Source: an uncultured Muribaculaceae bacterium (GTDB lineage: Bacteria > Bacteroidota > Bacteroidia > Bacteroidales > Muribaculaceae). Taken from it: a stretch of 43,937 nucleotides of DNA. Below, piece by piece: positions 17,319 to 26,672 of this stretch. The first letter of the stretch is position 1, and each line of letters starts with the position of its first letter. The stretch is taken from the NCBI GenBank assembly GCA_934590135.1, contig CAKTOT010000005.1:1-43937 (forward strand), written 5' to 3'. Made by a program: the position numbers and the translations under genes. The notes under the pieces are model-generated. The model was not told where the DNA came from, made no database searches, and worked only from the letters and a program-made list of their open reading frames with translations.

Positions 17319-19640
17319 ATGAAATTCCATGCACCAATGACCGCCGTCCTGGCCGCCACTATCACCCTGGCAGGCATCACTACAATGACCACCACGGCAA
17401 CGGCCACAAACGGCAACGCTATAGACAATAACGCGACGCAAGCACTGACTTCAGTACACTGGAGCATCTCTCACGAAGGCACCGACAGCGCCTCCCGTCC
17501 ATATTACACCCAACGTCTGGTCGTTAGAGGCAACCTCAACTTTCCGCAGCTGTGTTTCAATCAGTTTGCCCGTCAGATGCGCTTGACAGACCCGCGAGAT
17601 ACACTTATCGAACTTGTGCCCGGATACTATGCCATAGCTTCGCCGCGATTGATGGTTCACAACCCGGATGACCCGGCCACAGACATATACGCCGACCCCA
17701 AAGACGCGGACAGTGTGGTTTTCGAGATACAGACGCGCGGACGATTTGTAAATATCAGCTACGCACCGGATGGCTTTCACCGCGTCAATGCCGATGGCAC
17801 TACCGACCCTGTAAAGCGTATTATGGCTCCCCTGCAACGAAATATGACCGATTATGCAGCCGAAGTATATCGCCACAACGAGTCCATGACCACAGACCGG
17901 GCCTTAGACTTCTATGATGTAATCCCGTCCTATAAAAAAGTCACGCCGGGGCAGTCCGGTGCGATGTCACGCGTCAATGTTCCTGGATTTGTAGATATCG
18001 ACCCCGAAAATCCGGACTATTATCGCATCGAAGTGCGCGGCGACAGCGCCGTCATCTATTGCCGTCCGGACCGTCAATGGGCCAACTACATAGCCTTCAA
18101 CGCCAAGGTCTTGAGCCGTCGTGACAGCCTCGGGCGCATACCGGATGTGGTCATCGAAGACTGGCCCGATATGCCGTGGCGTGGCCTGATGATAGACGTT
18201 GCACGCAATTTCCAGCGACCTCAAACGATGAAGGTCATATTGGCCCTAATGGCATCCAACCGACTCAATCGGCTGCATTTTCACATCACGGACGATGAGG
18301 CATGGCGCCTCGAAATTCCCGGGCTGCCCGAACTGACTGACGTAGGTGCTCATCGCGGATACACACAGGACGAACGCACATACCTCAAACAGATTTTTAC
18401 CGGTGACGGCAACCCACACACCGACACAGGCACTTCCAACGGCTATTACACACGCGCCGAATTCATCGACCTGATACGCACAGCTCACAATATGGGCATT
18501 GAGGTCGTGCCCGAAATCGAATCGCCGGGACATGCGCGTGCCGCCATACGCGCTATGGAGGCCCGAAAGCTCAACTGCGGAGATACAAAATTCCGCCTTA
18601 TCGAAGACGGCGACACATCGCGCTACACCTCGGCACAAGCCTTCCACGACAATATAATGAACCCGGCATTGGAAAGCACTTACCGCTTTATGGAAAAGGT
18701 TATAGACGAAATCGCATCAATGTACCGCGATGCCGGAGTACCGCTCATAGGCATTCATATCGGAGGTGATGAGGTGCCGCGCGGCGCTTGGGACGGCTCG
18801 GCTGCCGTGGCTCGACTCAAGAAGCGCGAGAACCTGCAATCCCAGGCCCAAGTACACGCCTACTATGTACAACGCGTAGCCGCAATGCTGGCTGCTCGAC
18901 ACATTCCGATGCATGGATGGCAGGAAATGGCGCTGGGACATGACGAGGCCTACAATAAAGCCATAGCACCGGTCTCCGGAGGTGTCAACTGCTGGAGCAC
19001 TCTGTCTCGTCAAGGCAACGGCGGAGTCACCGACCGCGTCGTACTTGCCGGGTATCCGACCATATTAAGCAATGTAAACCACCTTTACTTTGACCTCGCT
19101 TACAGCCGCGACCCGCAGGAACCGGGATTGGCTTGGGGCGGATACGTGGACGAGTTTTCGGCCTTCAACGCCTATGCTCATCGGCTATGTCCGGCTATGG
19201 ACAAAGGTCCGGGCAAAGTCATAGGCCTAAACGCACAAGTCTTCGGCGAGACCATACGTAGCGCCGCTCAACTCAAGACTTACCTTATGCCTAAGATTTT
19301 AGGGCTTGCCGAACGTGCCTGGAATTGCGACTCAACATACTCCGAAGCACAGTTCAATGCCATTGTCGGCACACGCGATCTACCTTTCTACGCATCGCAG
19401 GGACTAAACGTGCATTTACGTCAGCCCGGCATAAGCATTGACGGCAATACGGCATTCATCAATAGTCCTTACCCCTCATCCACCGAAGTGATAGTACGCT
19501 ACACCATCGACGGCACCGACCCGGACGAATCGTCACCGATTTACACCACGCCCGTCTCACTTTCGGATAATTGCCATGAAGTACGCGCAGCGGCATTCGC
19601 ATTCGGCACACGCAGCCTCCCGGTCAATGCCCATCGCTGA
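17319..19640 (+). CDS. Secreted GH20 beta-N-acetylhexosaminidase
   Basis: GH20 enzymes remove terminal GlcNAc or GalNAc by substrate-assisted catalysis. The 773-residue protein has a signal peptide (to about residue 30), a GH20 N-terminal domain (about 80-285) and the catalytic barrel starting at WRGLMIDVARNFQRP (about 287-301). The barrel contains LHFHITDDEAWRLEIP and the catalytic Asp484-Glu485 pair in IHIGGDEVPRGAW. A small C-terminal beta-sandwich follows (about 700-773; VIVRYTIDGTDPDESSP). It is convergent with the peptidoglycan salvage locus, so it may strip GlcNAc from glycan ends that NamZ then attacks, but host or dietary glycans are equally possible targets. Confidence 0.93.
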   Translation: MKFHAPMTAVLAATITLAGITTMTTTATATNGNAIDNNATQALTSVHWSISHEGTDSASRPYYTQRLVVRGNLNFPQLCFNQFARQMRLTDPRDTLIELVPGYYAIASPRLMVHNPDDPATDIYADPKDADSVVFEIQTRGRFVNISYAPDGFHRVNADGTTDPVKRIMAPLQRNMTDYAAEVYRHNESMTTDRALDFYDVIPSYKKVTPGQSGAMSRVNVPGFVDIDPENPDYYRIEVRGDSAVIYCRPDRQWANYIAFNAKVLSRRDSLGRIPDVVIEDWPDMPWRGLMIDVARNFQRPQTMKVILALMASNRLNRLHFHITDDEAWRLEIPGLPELTDVGAHRGYTQDERTYLKQIFTGDGNPHTDTGTSNGYYTRAEFIDLIRTAHNMGIEVVPEIESPGHARAAIRAMEARKLNCGDTKFRLIEDGDTSRYTSAQAFHDNIMNPALESTYRFMEKVIDEIASMYRDAGVPLIGIHIGGDEVPRGAWDGSAAVARLKKRENLQSQAQVHAYYVQRVAAMLAARHIPMHGWQEMALGHDEAYNKAIAPVSGGVNCWSTLSRQGNGGVTDRVVLAGYPTILSNVNHLYFDLAYSRDPQEPGLAWGGYVDEFSAFNAYAHRLCPAMDKGPGKVIGLNAQVFGETIRSAAQLKTYLMPKILGLAERAWNCDSTYSEAQFNAIVGTRDLPFYASQGLNVHLRQPGISIDGNTAFINSPYPSSTEVIVRYTIDGTDPDESSPIYTTPVSLSDNCHEVRAAAFAFGTRSLPVNAHR

Positions 19641-19674
19641 CAGGCTGCCATACCGCGCATATCGAGCGGCATAA

Positions 19675-19725
19675 CCATAAAAAGACTTACAGGGAGTGCA
19701 CGCCCTCGGCGTACACTCCCTGTAA
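19675..19725 (-). terminator. Terminator at the end of the peptidoglycan salvage locus
   Basis: An 18-bp stem (19687-19704 with 19708-19725, one mismatch) closes over a 3-nt loop. On the minus strand it is followed by GTCTTTTTATGG, giving a U-run, so it fits termination of the leftward salvage genes. On the plus strand no T-run follows, though the hairpin may also limit read-through from the GH20 gene. Confidence 0.85.
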
Positions 19726-19753
19726 ATGTAATATCTACGTACCGCTTTACGCG

Positions 19754-20515
19754 CTATTCGTTGATATACGGACGAATAATGTCTGCCCAAATGCGATAGC
19801 CGGGGGCAAGCAAATGCAGGCCGTCATTGGTGAGGTCTGTGCGGAGGTTGCCGTCCTTATCGGCTACGGCCGGATATAAATTTATCCACGTAAAGCCTTT
19901 GTCTTGCGCCATGGCAGCGATCAAAGCATTGGCATCACGTATCACCTGCTCTTTGTCTTTGAGGTTTTTATAGCGGCCGAACGAGTTGTTGATGGGCAGC
20001 ATCGACTGAACATACAAGCGTGTCTGAGGCGAACGCGTACGTATGTAGTCTATCAATTCGCCCATGGCGTTGGCGATGCTGTCGGCACTGAGATTATGAC
20101 TTACATCATTGACGCCTGACAGCAGGAAAATCTTCTTGGGATGTCCGTCTAAGATAGGATCGACGCGCAGACGTATGCCTTGGATTACATCACCGATAAT
20201 GCCGCGATTGAGCACATTGGGCATACCCAGGAGTTCGTGCCATTCGCAGCCGTGCGTCAGCGAGTTGCCCAGCATGACTATATCGTTTGTATCTACTGGC
20301 AGAGCCTCGAAAATGGTAGCACGCTGACCCCACAATTCGGTATACTTGTTTTGACGCTGGATGTCAATGTAGTATTGCAGACGCGCGCACTTCATGGTGT
20401 CGGGTACCGATGCGCTGTGACCGCACCGACATTGATGTTGTGCAGCGGCAGGTAGTGCTATGACTGCAAAAGCAGCCATAGCAACTATTGTACGTATCTT
20501 CATAACCGGTCGCAT
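19754..20515 (-). CDS. Secreted SGNH/GDSL family hydrolase
   Basis: SGNH hydrolases are serine esterases, often acting on acetylated sugars. The 253-residue protein has a signal peptide (about 1-25, cleavage after ALPAAA), then the four blocks: Ser85 in GNSLTHG, Gly108 in RGIIGD, Asn136 in SGVNDVSHN, and Asp231/His234 in DGLHLLAPGY. It resembles the sialate- and PAF-acetylhydrolase-like bacteroidetal group. It is the last gene of the salvage locus, with 2 bp after murQ (or 14 bp if Met5, the start of MKIRTIV, is used). An attractive but unproven role is removal of O-acetyl groups from MurNAc before uptake. Confidence 0.85.
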   Translation of the reverse strand: MRPVMKIRTIVAMAAFAVIALPAAAQHQCRCGHSASVPDTMKCARLQYYIDIQRQNKYTELWGQRATIFEALPVDTNDIVMLGNSLTHGCEWHELLGMPNVLNRGIIGDVIQGIRLRVDPILDGHPKKIFLLSGVNDVSHNLSADSIANAMGELIDYIRTRSPQTRLYVQSMLPINNSFGRYKNLKDKEQVIRDANALIAAMAQDKGFTWINLYPAVADKDGNLRTDLTNDGLHLLAPGYRIWADIIRPYINE

Positions 20516-20517
20516 TA

Positions 20518-21333
20518 TTACTGCTTGCGATAAGCGTCCACGGCTTCTTTGACCGAGCCGTGAAGCAGGAGCAGGCGCTTGGCCTCGTCGTAAGGCAGCC
20601 CGAGTTCATCAACTACCATACGTGTGCCGCGGTCTACGAGTTTGGCATTGGACAATTGCATATTGACCATCTTGTTGCCTTTGACGCGACCCATCTGTAT
20701 CATCACTGTGGTGGTAATCATATTACAAATCATCTTTTGACCCGTGCCGGATTTCATGCGGCTGCTGCCGGTGACATATTCGGGTCCGACAATCATTTCA
20801 ATGGCTATGTCGGCGGCTTCGCTAATAGGCGCATCGGGGTTGGACGTGATGGCGGCGGTAAGTATTCCGTGGGCACGAGCGGTCTTGATGGCTCCTATGA
20901 CGTATGGTGTAGTGCCGGAAGCGGCGATGCCGATGACGGTATCGCGGTCGTTGATATCGAAAGCCTGGAGGTCTTTCCAGCCTTGTTCGGTATCATCTTC
21001 GGCGTTCTCAACGGGATTGCGAAGGGCGGTGTCGCCACCGGCTATGATACCTATCACCCATGAAGGATCCATACCGAATGTCGGAGGTATCTCGCTGGCA
21101 TCAAGTACGCCGAGGCGACCGCTTGTTCCGGCGCCCATATAGAATATACGTCCGCCGCGGCGCATACGGCTGACAATTTCGATGACAAGTTTCTCAATTT
21201 GCGGTATGGCCTTCTCAACTGCCAAGGCCACTTTCTTGTCTTCGGTGTTGATTTCGTGCAGGATTTCGCCTACGGACTTTTTCTCAAGGTCGTTGTAAAG
21301 CGAAGGTTGCTCGCTTATTTTTACAAATGCCAT
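20518..21333 (-). CDS. murQ: N-acetylmuramic acid 6-phosphate etherase
   Basis: MurQ cleaves the lactyl ether of MurNAc-6-phosphate, giving GlcNAc-6-phosphate and D-lactate in the cytoplasm. The 271-residue protein is one SIS domain. Its signature MGAGTSGRLGVLDASEIPPT lies at about 66-85 with the catalytic-type Glu81, and NPVENAEDD holds Glu109. A later GSSRMKSGTGQKM segment is also typical. It is slightly shorter than the usual about 300 residues, lacking part of the C-terminal helical tail. It follows murK by 63 bp and precedes the SGNH gene by 2 bp. Confidence 0.96.
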   Translation of the reverse strand: MAFVKISEQPSLYNDLEKKSVGEILHEINTEDKKVALAVEKAIPQIEKLVIEIVSRMRRGGRIFYMGAGTSGRLGVLDASEIPPTFGMDPSWVIGIIAGGDTALRNPVENAEDDTEQGWKDLQAFDINDRDTVIGIAASGTTPYVIGAIKTARAHGILTAAITSNPDAPISEAADIAIEMIVGPEYVTGSSRMKSGTGQKMICNMITTTVMIQMGRVKGNKMVNMQLSNAKLVDRGTRMVVDELGLPYDEAKRLLLLHGSVKEAVDAYRKQ

Positions 21334-21396
21334 AAGTGTATTATGTGTATTGTGTGAATGTTGCTTATTGTAGGTAATTGCTCAGACACCTAAGCC

Positions 21397-22248
21397 TCAG
21401 GCAGGAGTCGAGTGGAAACGGATGAGGCCTTCCATCGGGCTCTTGATGATGGTGCCTATGGTGCAGCCTGTGGCCGTAGCGGCTTCGGTGAGTACATCGC
21501 GGTAGTAGTAAGCAATCGAACCGATAAAGTTGACGCTGAGCTTGTCGTGGTCTTTGTACTGGCAAATGTTGCGTACAAAGAAGGACTTGAACGAGTTGAG
21601 CACCAGACTATGAATGGCCGGTTCGTCAATGTTCTGTATCAGGAAGGGGGTCACAGATGCCATAAAGCGATTACCCTGAGGCTCTTTGTAGACACGACGG
21701 ATGATGGTCATACGGTCAAGGTCATACTGTTTGAGGAATTTCTCGCACAGGGCCTTAGGCAACTGGTTTTTGAGCACATCTCCCAACAGCAGTTTGCCCA
21801 GAACGGCGCCCGAGCCTTCGTCACCGAGTATATAGCCCAGAGGCGAGACGTTGTCACATATCTTTTCGCCGTCGTAGTAGCAGCTGTTGCTGCCCGTACC
21901 GAGGATGCAGGCTATGCCGGCCGAGCGACCGCACAATGCGCGTGCGGCTGCCAACAAGTCGGTGGCCACCTCAATGACGGGAGCAGGCACGGAAGCGCGT
22001 ATAGCTTCGGCGACATTGGCGCATACTTCTTCGTTGATGCATCCGGCACCATAAAAGTATACGGCCGTTACTTGGGGTATATAGGGTTTGACTTCGGGGA
22101 CAAGTTCGGCAGCTATGCGTGCAGCCATTTCTTCCTGTGTCAGCATGATGGCGTTCATGCCGCACGTAAACACTTGTTTTACGACTTTCGAATTTTCGAC
22201 GAGGCACCAGTCGATTTTGGTGCTTCCACAATCTGCTATAAGTATCAT
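21397..22248 (-). CDS. murK: N-acetylmuramic acid / N-acetylglucosamine kinase, BadF-type
   Basis: This BadF/BadG/BcrA-type ASKHA kinase phosphorylates free amino sugars; the T. forsythia homologue MurK makes MurNAc-6-phosphate. The 283-residue protein shows the ATP-binding PHOSPHATE-1 motif at the start (ADCGSTKIDWCLV, about 5-17), LGTGSNSCYYDG (PHOSPHATE-2 region, about 116-127) and ILGDEGSGAVLG (about 139-150). Its start overlaps the end of murT by 4 bp, and murQ follows, so the order transporter-kinase-etherase equals the known murTKQ operon. The product may also accept GlcNAc. Confidence 0.9.
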   Translation of the reverse strand: MILIADCGSTKIDWCLVENSKVVKQVFTCGMNAIMLTQEEMAARIAAELVPEVKPYIPQVTAVYFYGAGCINEEVCANVAEAIRASVPAPVIEVATDLLAAARALCGRSAGIACILGTGSNSCYYDGEKICDNVSPLGYILGDEGSGAVLGKLLLGDVLKNQLPKALCEKFLKQYDLDRMTIIRRVYKEPQGNRFMASVTPFLIQNIDEPAIHSLVLNSFKSFFVRNICQYKDHDKLSVNFIGSIAYYYRDVLTEAATATGCTIGTIIKSPMEGLIRFHSTPA

Positions 22249-23456
22249 ATCTTAATGTAAATTTTGTTTCGGTAAAGGATAAGGCCTACAGCCCATACAA
22301 AGATGACGAAGCATAGGGCAAAGCACAGCGATGCAAGAGTTTCGTTGCCTGAGCACATAGGAGTAAACACGGCGTCATACATCCAGCCTTTGATAGATAT
22401 AAGGCCGCTTTCAGTCGCTTGATAAGGTATCTTGATAAAGCCCAAGAAGATGCTCAACAACGAGCCAAAGACATAGAGGAACAGCGGATTGATGCCATAG
22501 ACTTCGAAGAAGCGGCACCAGCGCTTGTAGCCTTTGATGTCTATCACCCATATAAGCAAGGCCAAGAAGCTGGCTGCAAGGCCGCAGGTGGTGAGCACAA
22601 AGGTGGGCGACCAGATTTTTTTGTTGATGGGCATTCCGTAGCTGAACAGGAAGCCTGCAAAAGTGAGCACCGTGCCTATGATGAATAGTTTATTGATACG
22701 CATGGTATTGTCTTTGGTGGACATTATCATTCCGCCGCAGATAAAGCCTATAAGCATGTGCGCTATGGCAGGAAGCGTACTCAGCAATCCTTCGGGGTCA
22801 AACGCCAGTTCAACACCATCGATAGTGTCATGGTACATATGGGTCTCGCCAAGTACGGCGTGGTCTACACGACTGACGATGTTGCTGTCCGAAAATTCGA
22901 GGCCGTTGCCTACCAGCAAGATGATGCCGTAGAGTACGATGATACCGGCAATAGCCCACGGCAGTCGGCGACGCCCGAAGGCAAGGGCAAGCAGCGAGCC
23001 TATGCCATAGCACAGAGCCAGACGAGGCATAACGCCGAGGATGCGCAGATGCTCGAAGTTGAACATAGCTTCGCTCAACGGCATATCGTCATTTATAAAT
23101 CCGCGCATTGTCAGACTGGTCCACGCAATGAACAGACCTATGAAGAAGATAACCACGGTACGGCGCAGTATCTTGGCAAAGGCGTGAGCACTAAGTTTGA
23201 AATCAAATTTCTTAAGCGAAAAATAGGTTGAGACACCCATAATGAACATAAAGAACGGGAAAACAAGGTCCGTAGGTGTCAGACCGTTCCACGATGCATG
23301 CTCAAGCGGGGCATAGATGTGTCCCCACGAGCCGGGATTATTAACCAGCAGCATTCCGGCGATGGTAATACCTCGCAGGATGTCCAGAGCCAAGAGGCGT
23401 TTCGGACGGGGCTTGTCGGCAAGGCTGTGATGGGTGTGTGTGGTTGTTGTTGTCAT
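22245..23456 (-). CDS. murT: MurT-like inner-membrane MurNAc transporter (DUF5009/HGSNAT-like)
   Basis: Such proteins are often named after heparan-alpha-glucosaminide N-acetyltransferase, but the T. forsythia homologue in the same gene order was shown to import MurNAc without phosphorylation. The 403-residue protein has a hydrophilic N-terminus, then LLALDILRGITIAGMLLVNN (about 20-39), the family signature, PTDLVFPFFMFIMGVS (about 61-76), and about ten helices, with SYGMP and INPLFLYVFGSLL in the second half. It overlaps murK by 4 bp. The transport call rests on context; sequence alone gives only the family. Confidence 0.85.
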   Translation of the reverse strand: MTTTTTHTHHSLADKPRPKRLLALDILRGITIAGMLLVNNPGSWGHIYAPLEHASWNGLTPTDLVFPFFMFIMGVSTYFSLKKFDFKLSAHAFAKILRRTVVIFFIGLFIAWTSLTMRGFINDDMPLSEAMFNFEHLRILGVMPRLALCYGIGSLLALAFGRRRLPWAIAGIIVLYGIILLVGNGLEFSDSNIVSRVDHAVLGETHMYHDTIDGVELAFDPEGLLSTLPAIAHMLIGFICGGMIMSTKDNTMRINKLFIIGTVLTFAGFLFSYGMPINKKIWSPTFVLTTCGLAASFLALLIWVIDIKGYKRWCRFFEVYGINPLFLYVFGSLLSIFLGFIKIPYQATESGLISIKGWMYDAVFTPMCSGNETLASLCFALCFVIFVWAVGLILYRNKIYIKI

Positions 23457-23484
23457 TATAAGGTTTGGTTTTGGATTATTTTAG

Positions 23485-23540
23485 TCTTAGGAGTGTCAGC
23501 TTAGGAGTGCTATCTTAGGGAGGTCGTCTTAACGGTGACG
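23485..23540. repeat. Degenerate 14-bp tandem repeat upstream of murT
   Basis: Four words begin exactly 14 bp apart: CTTAGGAGTG at 23486 and 23500, CTTAGGGAGG at 23514 and CTTAACGGTG at 23528. The array lies in the 195-bp gap between the FAD/Fe-S gene and murT, where an operator or promoter of murTKQ would be expected. No bacteroidetal promoter was found there. Confidence 0.55.
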
Positions 23541-23651
23541 GACGTTCCGGTCGGTATCTCCCGATGCTCTTATTATAATGATATTTCTGATGCTATTGTT
23601 TTGTTACGGCTATGCCGCGTTTTTTTTATCGGCTTAATTATCTGCTATCGT

Positions 23652-26522
23652 TTATTGCTTTGTCGCATCCGATGCGGACGCCTCCGAGGGTACTGCCACT
23701 CGACTCGCGGCTGTGACCGGAGATGTCACTTCATCTACAAGATAGGCTATGGACTTGTATGGCACTCCGCTATTTGTGGCCAAGCCTATCTCGCATGTAC
23801 GCGAATTGGAGTAGCCCTCTGCAACGTGTGCCGATTCGACTTGCGGGCGCAACTTGCGCAGTGCCCAACTATTAAGCTCGGGCAACATAAATCCTTTATC
23901 GCCGGCAAATCCGCAACATCCGACTTCTGTCGGCACAAGCACGTCCGTGGAGCAGCGCCGCGCCAAAGAGATGATGGTGTCGGCCAACCCCATATGTCGT
24001 GTCGAACAAGTGACGTGAACCGCCACTGTGCGGTCTATGGGCTTGAATTCGAGGTGCGGAGCCAGGAATGTAGCAATAAATTCGGCGGGCTCGTAAAGTC
24101 GCAAACTCTTGATATGATTGCGCATACGGTGGAGACACGGGCTTTGATCGCACAACACCGGGTAGCGCCCGTTGTCACTGGCCTCGAGCAATGCCTTTTC
24201 GAGTTCGGCAGTCTTACGATCGGCAATGTCGGGCATACCTTTGCTCTCCCAAATCATACCGCAGCACAAATGCTTCATACACTTGGGATGTATGACTTCG
24301 TATCCGGCCTTATTGCATAGACGTGTCATCACCGTCACCAAGGGCTCTATTTTGACGCCCTTTTCGGGAGTTCCGCCCATAGTTTGGTTGATGCACGACG
24401 GGAAGTACACAACTTTGCGCGGCAAATCGGCGGGTTGCACGGCGTCTTTGGGTCGGCGACAAGCCGTGGGCAGCGCAGCCGTCCACAGAGGCACACCGAT
24501 ATGATGCAGGGTACGGCCTATGGTGTTGACGGCGCTATCACCCAGAACACGACGTACGCCCGAAGCCGTAGACAGCACCGGACGTAGCGTGGCTTCGATG
24601 CCGGCCAAATGATTGGCGGCCCAATTGCCGGTCTTGTAACCTATGGATGTAGGCGGTAAGTTGCGCTGACGTATATGGTGCACCATTTCGCCGGTATTGA
24701 TATGCATGGGGCACGACAGCGAGCATAGTCCGTCGCCGGCGCAGGTGGCATCACCGAGCTTTGCAAACTGGTGTCGTAAGGTCTTGAGTAGTACAGGATT
24801 CTCGCCGGTCCGTTCCAGTCTCGAAATTTCGCGCTGAACGACGACTCGTTGGCGTGCCGAGAGGCTGAATCCGCACGATACGCAATTGACCTCGCAGAAA
24901 CCGCATTCGATGCAGCGGTCAACCTCGGGATCGGTCAACGGCAGCGATTTCAATGCTTTGATGTAACACTCGGGGTCGTCATTAAATATAACTCCGGGAT
25001 TAAGTATCCCCTGCGGGTCGAGGGCATGCTTGAGACGACGCATAAAGTTGTAGGCCTTGGGGCCCCATTCTTTGCGTACAAAGGGCGCCATATTGCGTCC
25101 GGTACCATGCTCGGCCTTAAGCGATCCGCCGTATTCGTCTACCACCAGATGCTCTATGGCCTGCATCAAACCTTTATAGCGATCTACTTCGGACTGTGTG
25201 TCAAAACTCTGAGCTATCACAAAGTGGTAATTGCCTTCAAGCGCATGTCCATAGATGCACGCATCGTCATATCCGGCATCCGTAAGCAGTTGTTGTAGAC
25301 GCACGGTAGCTGCGGGCAAGTCATCGATATGAAAGGCGATGTCTTCTATCAGGGCTGTAGTGCCCAGAGGTCGCGTGCCGCCTACGGCGGGGAAGACGCC
25401 GCTACGCATACCCCACCATTTGCCGTACTCGGTCGGGTCGGTGGTGAAGTGCGGCTCGACGTACATCTTGAACGGACGCAGTGTCTCCATAATTGCCGAG
25501 ATATTGGCTTGTAAGGTGTCGCTGTCATCGGCCTTGGTCTCGAGCAAAAGCGCAGTAAGGCCTTCTCCGGTGGTGTCATGTACCGAAGCAAGGGACTTCT
25601 TGTCCAAAAACTCGCAGGAATATACCGGAGCATGTTTACGCAAGGCCACAACTGCACGGCAAGCCTCGGCCAAGTCGTCAAAATAGAGCATAGCACTGGC
25701 ACCGAGGCTGTAGAGATGCGAAGTGGCCACCGTGGCGCTGTACATAAAGCCCAAAGTGCCCTCGCTGCCTACCATACAGTGCGCAATGATTTCGTAGGGG
25801 TCGTCGTATTCGACAAAAGGACGTAGATTGAGCCCGGTGACGTTCTTTATAGTATACTTGCGGCGTATCTGAGCCACCAATTCGGCATCTGCACGTATCT
25901 CGTCTCGTATGTCGCAGATTTCGCGCAATATCTCGGGGTGCACTTCTGCAAAGTTGCGACGCGAATCTTCATCGGCAGTGTCAAGCATTGTTCCATCAGC
26001 CAGAATAATACCCATTGACCGAAGTATGCGGTCGCTGTTGGCGTGCGTACCGCAGTTCATACCGGAGGCGTTGTTGATGATTATACCGCCGACCATAGCT
26101 GATTTCTTGGAGGCCGGATCGGGTGCAAACATCCGCCCGTAAGGCGCGAGCAATTCGTTGACACGCTGCCCTATTATGCCGGGTTGCAAGGTGATGGTGG
26201 AGGCATCGTCCGAAATCTCATAGCCTTCCCAATTCTTGCCGGCAACTATAAGTATCGAGTCGCTGATAGCCTGGCCTGAAAGACTGGTGCCGGCAGCGCG
26301 AAAGGTTACGGGAAGATTGTAGTCGCTGGCCATGCGCAATATCATGGAGACTTCTTCACGATCTTTGGCTCGTACAACGACCTGTGGTATAAGATGGTAA
26401 AATCCGGCATCCGCGCCCCAGGCAAGGCGACGTAATTCGTCGGTATAAACGCGTTTGGCGTCTATGCTCTTTTTTAACTCTCGTACGAACGCCTTCATAG
26501 CGTCCTGTTTACGGTTAGGCAT
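23652..26522 (-). CDS. FAD-binding and Fe-S oxidoreductase, D-lactate/2-hydroxyacid dehydrogenase type
   Basis: The 956-residue protein fuses a PCMH-type FAD domain (about 45-270; RAAGTSLSGQAISDS at 75-89 and MVGGIIINNASGMNCGTHAN at 143-162), a FAD-oxidase C-terminal domain (about 270-515, HGTGRN at 472-477), two ferredoxin-like clusters (Cys537, 540, 543, 547; Cys594, 600, 604) and a CCG heterodisulfide-type region (Cys710, CC at 753-754, Cys839, CC at 869-870). This is the YdiJ/Dld2 layout, whose members oxidise D-lactate or D-2-hydroxyglutarate and hand electrons to quinone or another carrier. It has no signal peptide, so it is cytoplasmic. It lies directly upstream of murTKQ, whose MurQ step makes D-lactate; D-lactate is therefore the likely substrate (inference). 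Confidence 0.87.
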   Translation of the reverse strand: MPNRKQDAMKAFVRELKKSIDAKRVYTDELRRLAWGADAGFYHLIPQVVVRAKDREEVSMILRMASDYNLPVTFRAAGTSLSGQAISDSILIVAGKNWEGYEISDDASTITLQPGIIGQRVNELLAPYGRMFAPDPASKKSAMVGGIIINNASGMNCGTHANSDRILRSMGIILADGTMLDTADEDSRRNFAEVHPEILREICDIRDEIRADAELVAQIRRKYTIKNVTGLNLRPFVEYDDPYEIIAHCMVGSEGTLGFMYSATVATSHLYSLGASAMLYFDDLAEACRAVVALRKHAPVYSCEFLDKKSLASVHDTTGEGLTALLLETKADDSDTLQANISAIMETLRPFKMYVEPHFTTDPTEYGKWWGMRSGVFPAVGGTRPLGTTALIEDIAFHIDDLPAATVRLQQLLTDAGYDDACIYGHALEGNYHFVIAQSFDTQSEVDRYKGLMQAIEHLVVDEYGGSLKAEHGTGRNMAPFVRKEWGPKAYNFMRRLKHALDPQGILNPGVIFNDDPECYIKALKSLPLTDPEVDRCIECGFCEVNCVSCGFSLSARQRVVVQREISRLERTGENPVLLKTLRHQFAKLGDATCAGDGLCSLSCPMHINTGEMVHHIRQRNLPPTSIGYKTGNWAANHLAGIEATLRPVLSTASGVRRVLGDSAVNTIGRTLHHIGVPLWTAALPTACRRPKDAVQPADLPRKVVYFPSCINQTMGGTPEKGVKIEPLVTVMTRLCNKAGYEVIHPKCMKHLCCGMIWESKGMPDIADRKTAELEKALLEASDNGRYPVLCDQSPCLHRMRNHIKSLRLYEPAEFIATFLAPHLEFKPIDRTVAVHVTCSTRHMGLADTIISLARRCSTDVLVPTEVGCCGFAGDKGFMLPELNSWALRKLRPQVESAHVAEGYSNSRTCEIGLATNSGVPYKSIAYLVDEVTSPVTAASRVAVPSEASASDATKQ

Positions 26523-26672
26523 CTGCTTTGATGGTCTTGATAGTGCTTGTATGGCGTATATATTAAGTGATCGGAGTTAGGAATTAGGGTTGGGCGACTA
26601 CGTCACATAGGCGGATACGTCTATGTCGCATCGACCCTTTTATCCCTGAATTCCTATTACTCTCCTCACTCG

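Noticed and set aside
21412..22260. A 282-residue plus-strand open frame opposite murK
   Set aside because: It is the complement of a well-supported kinase and carries no recognisable motif.
22245..23456. Heparan-alpha-glucosaminide N-acetyltransferase
   Set aside because: The fold is related, but the murTKQ gene order and the characterised T. forsythia homologue favour MurNAc transport.
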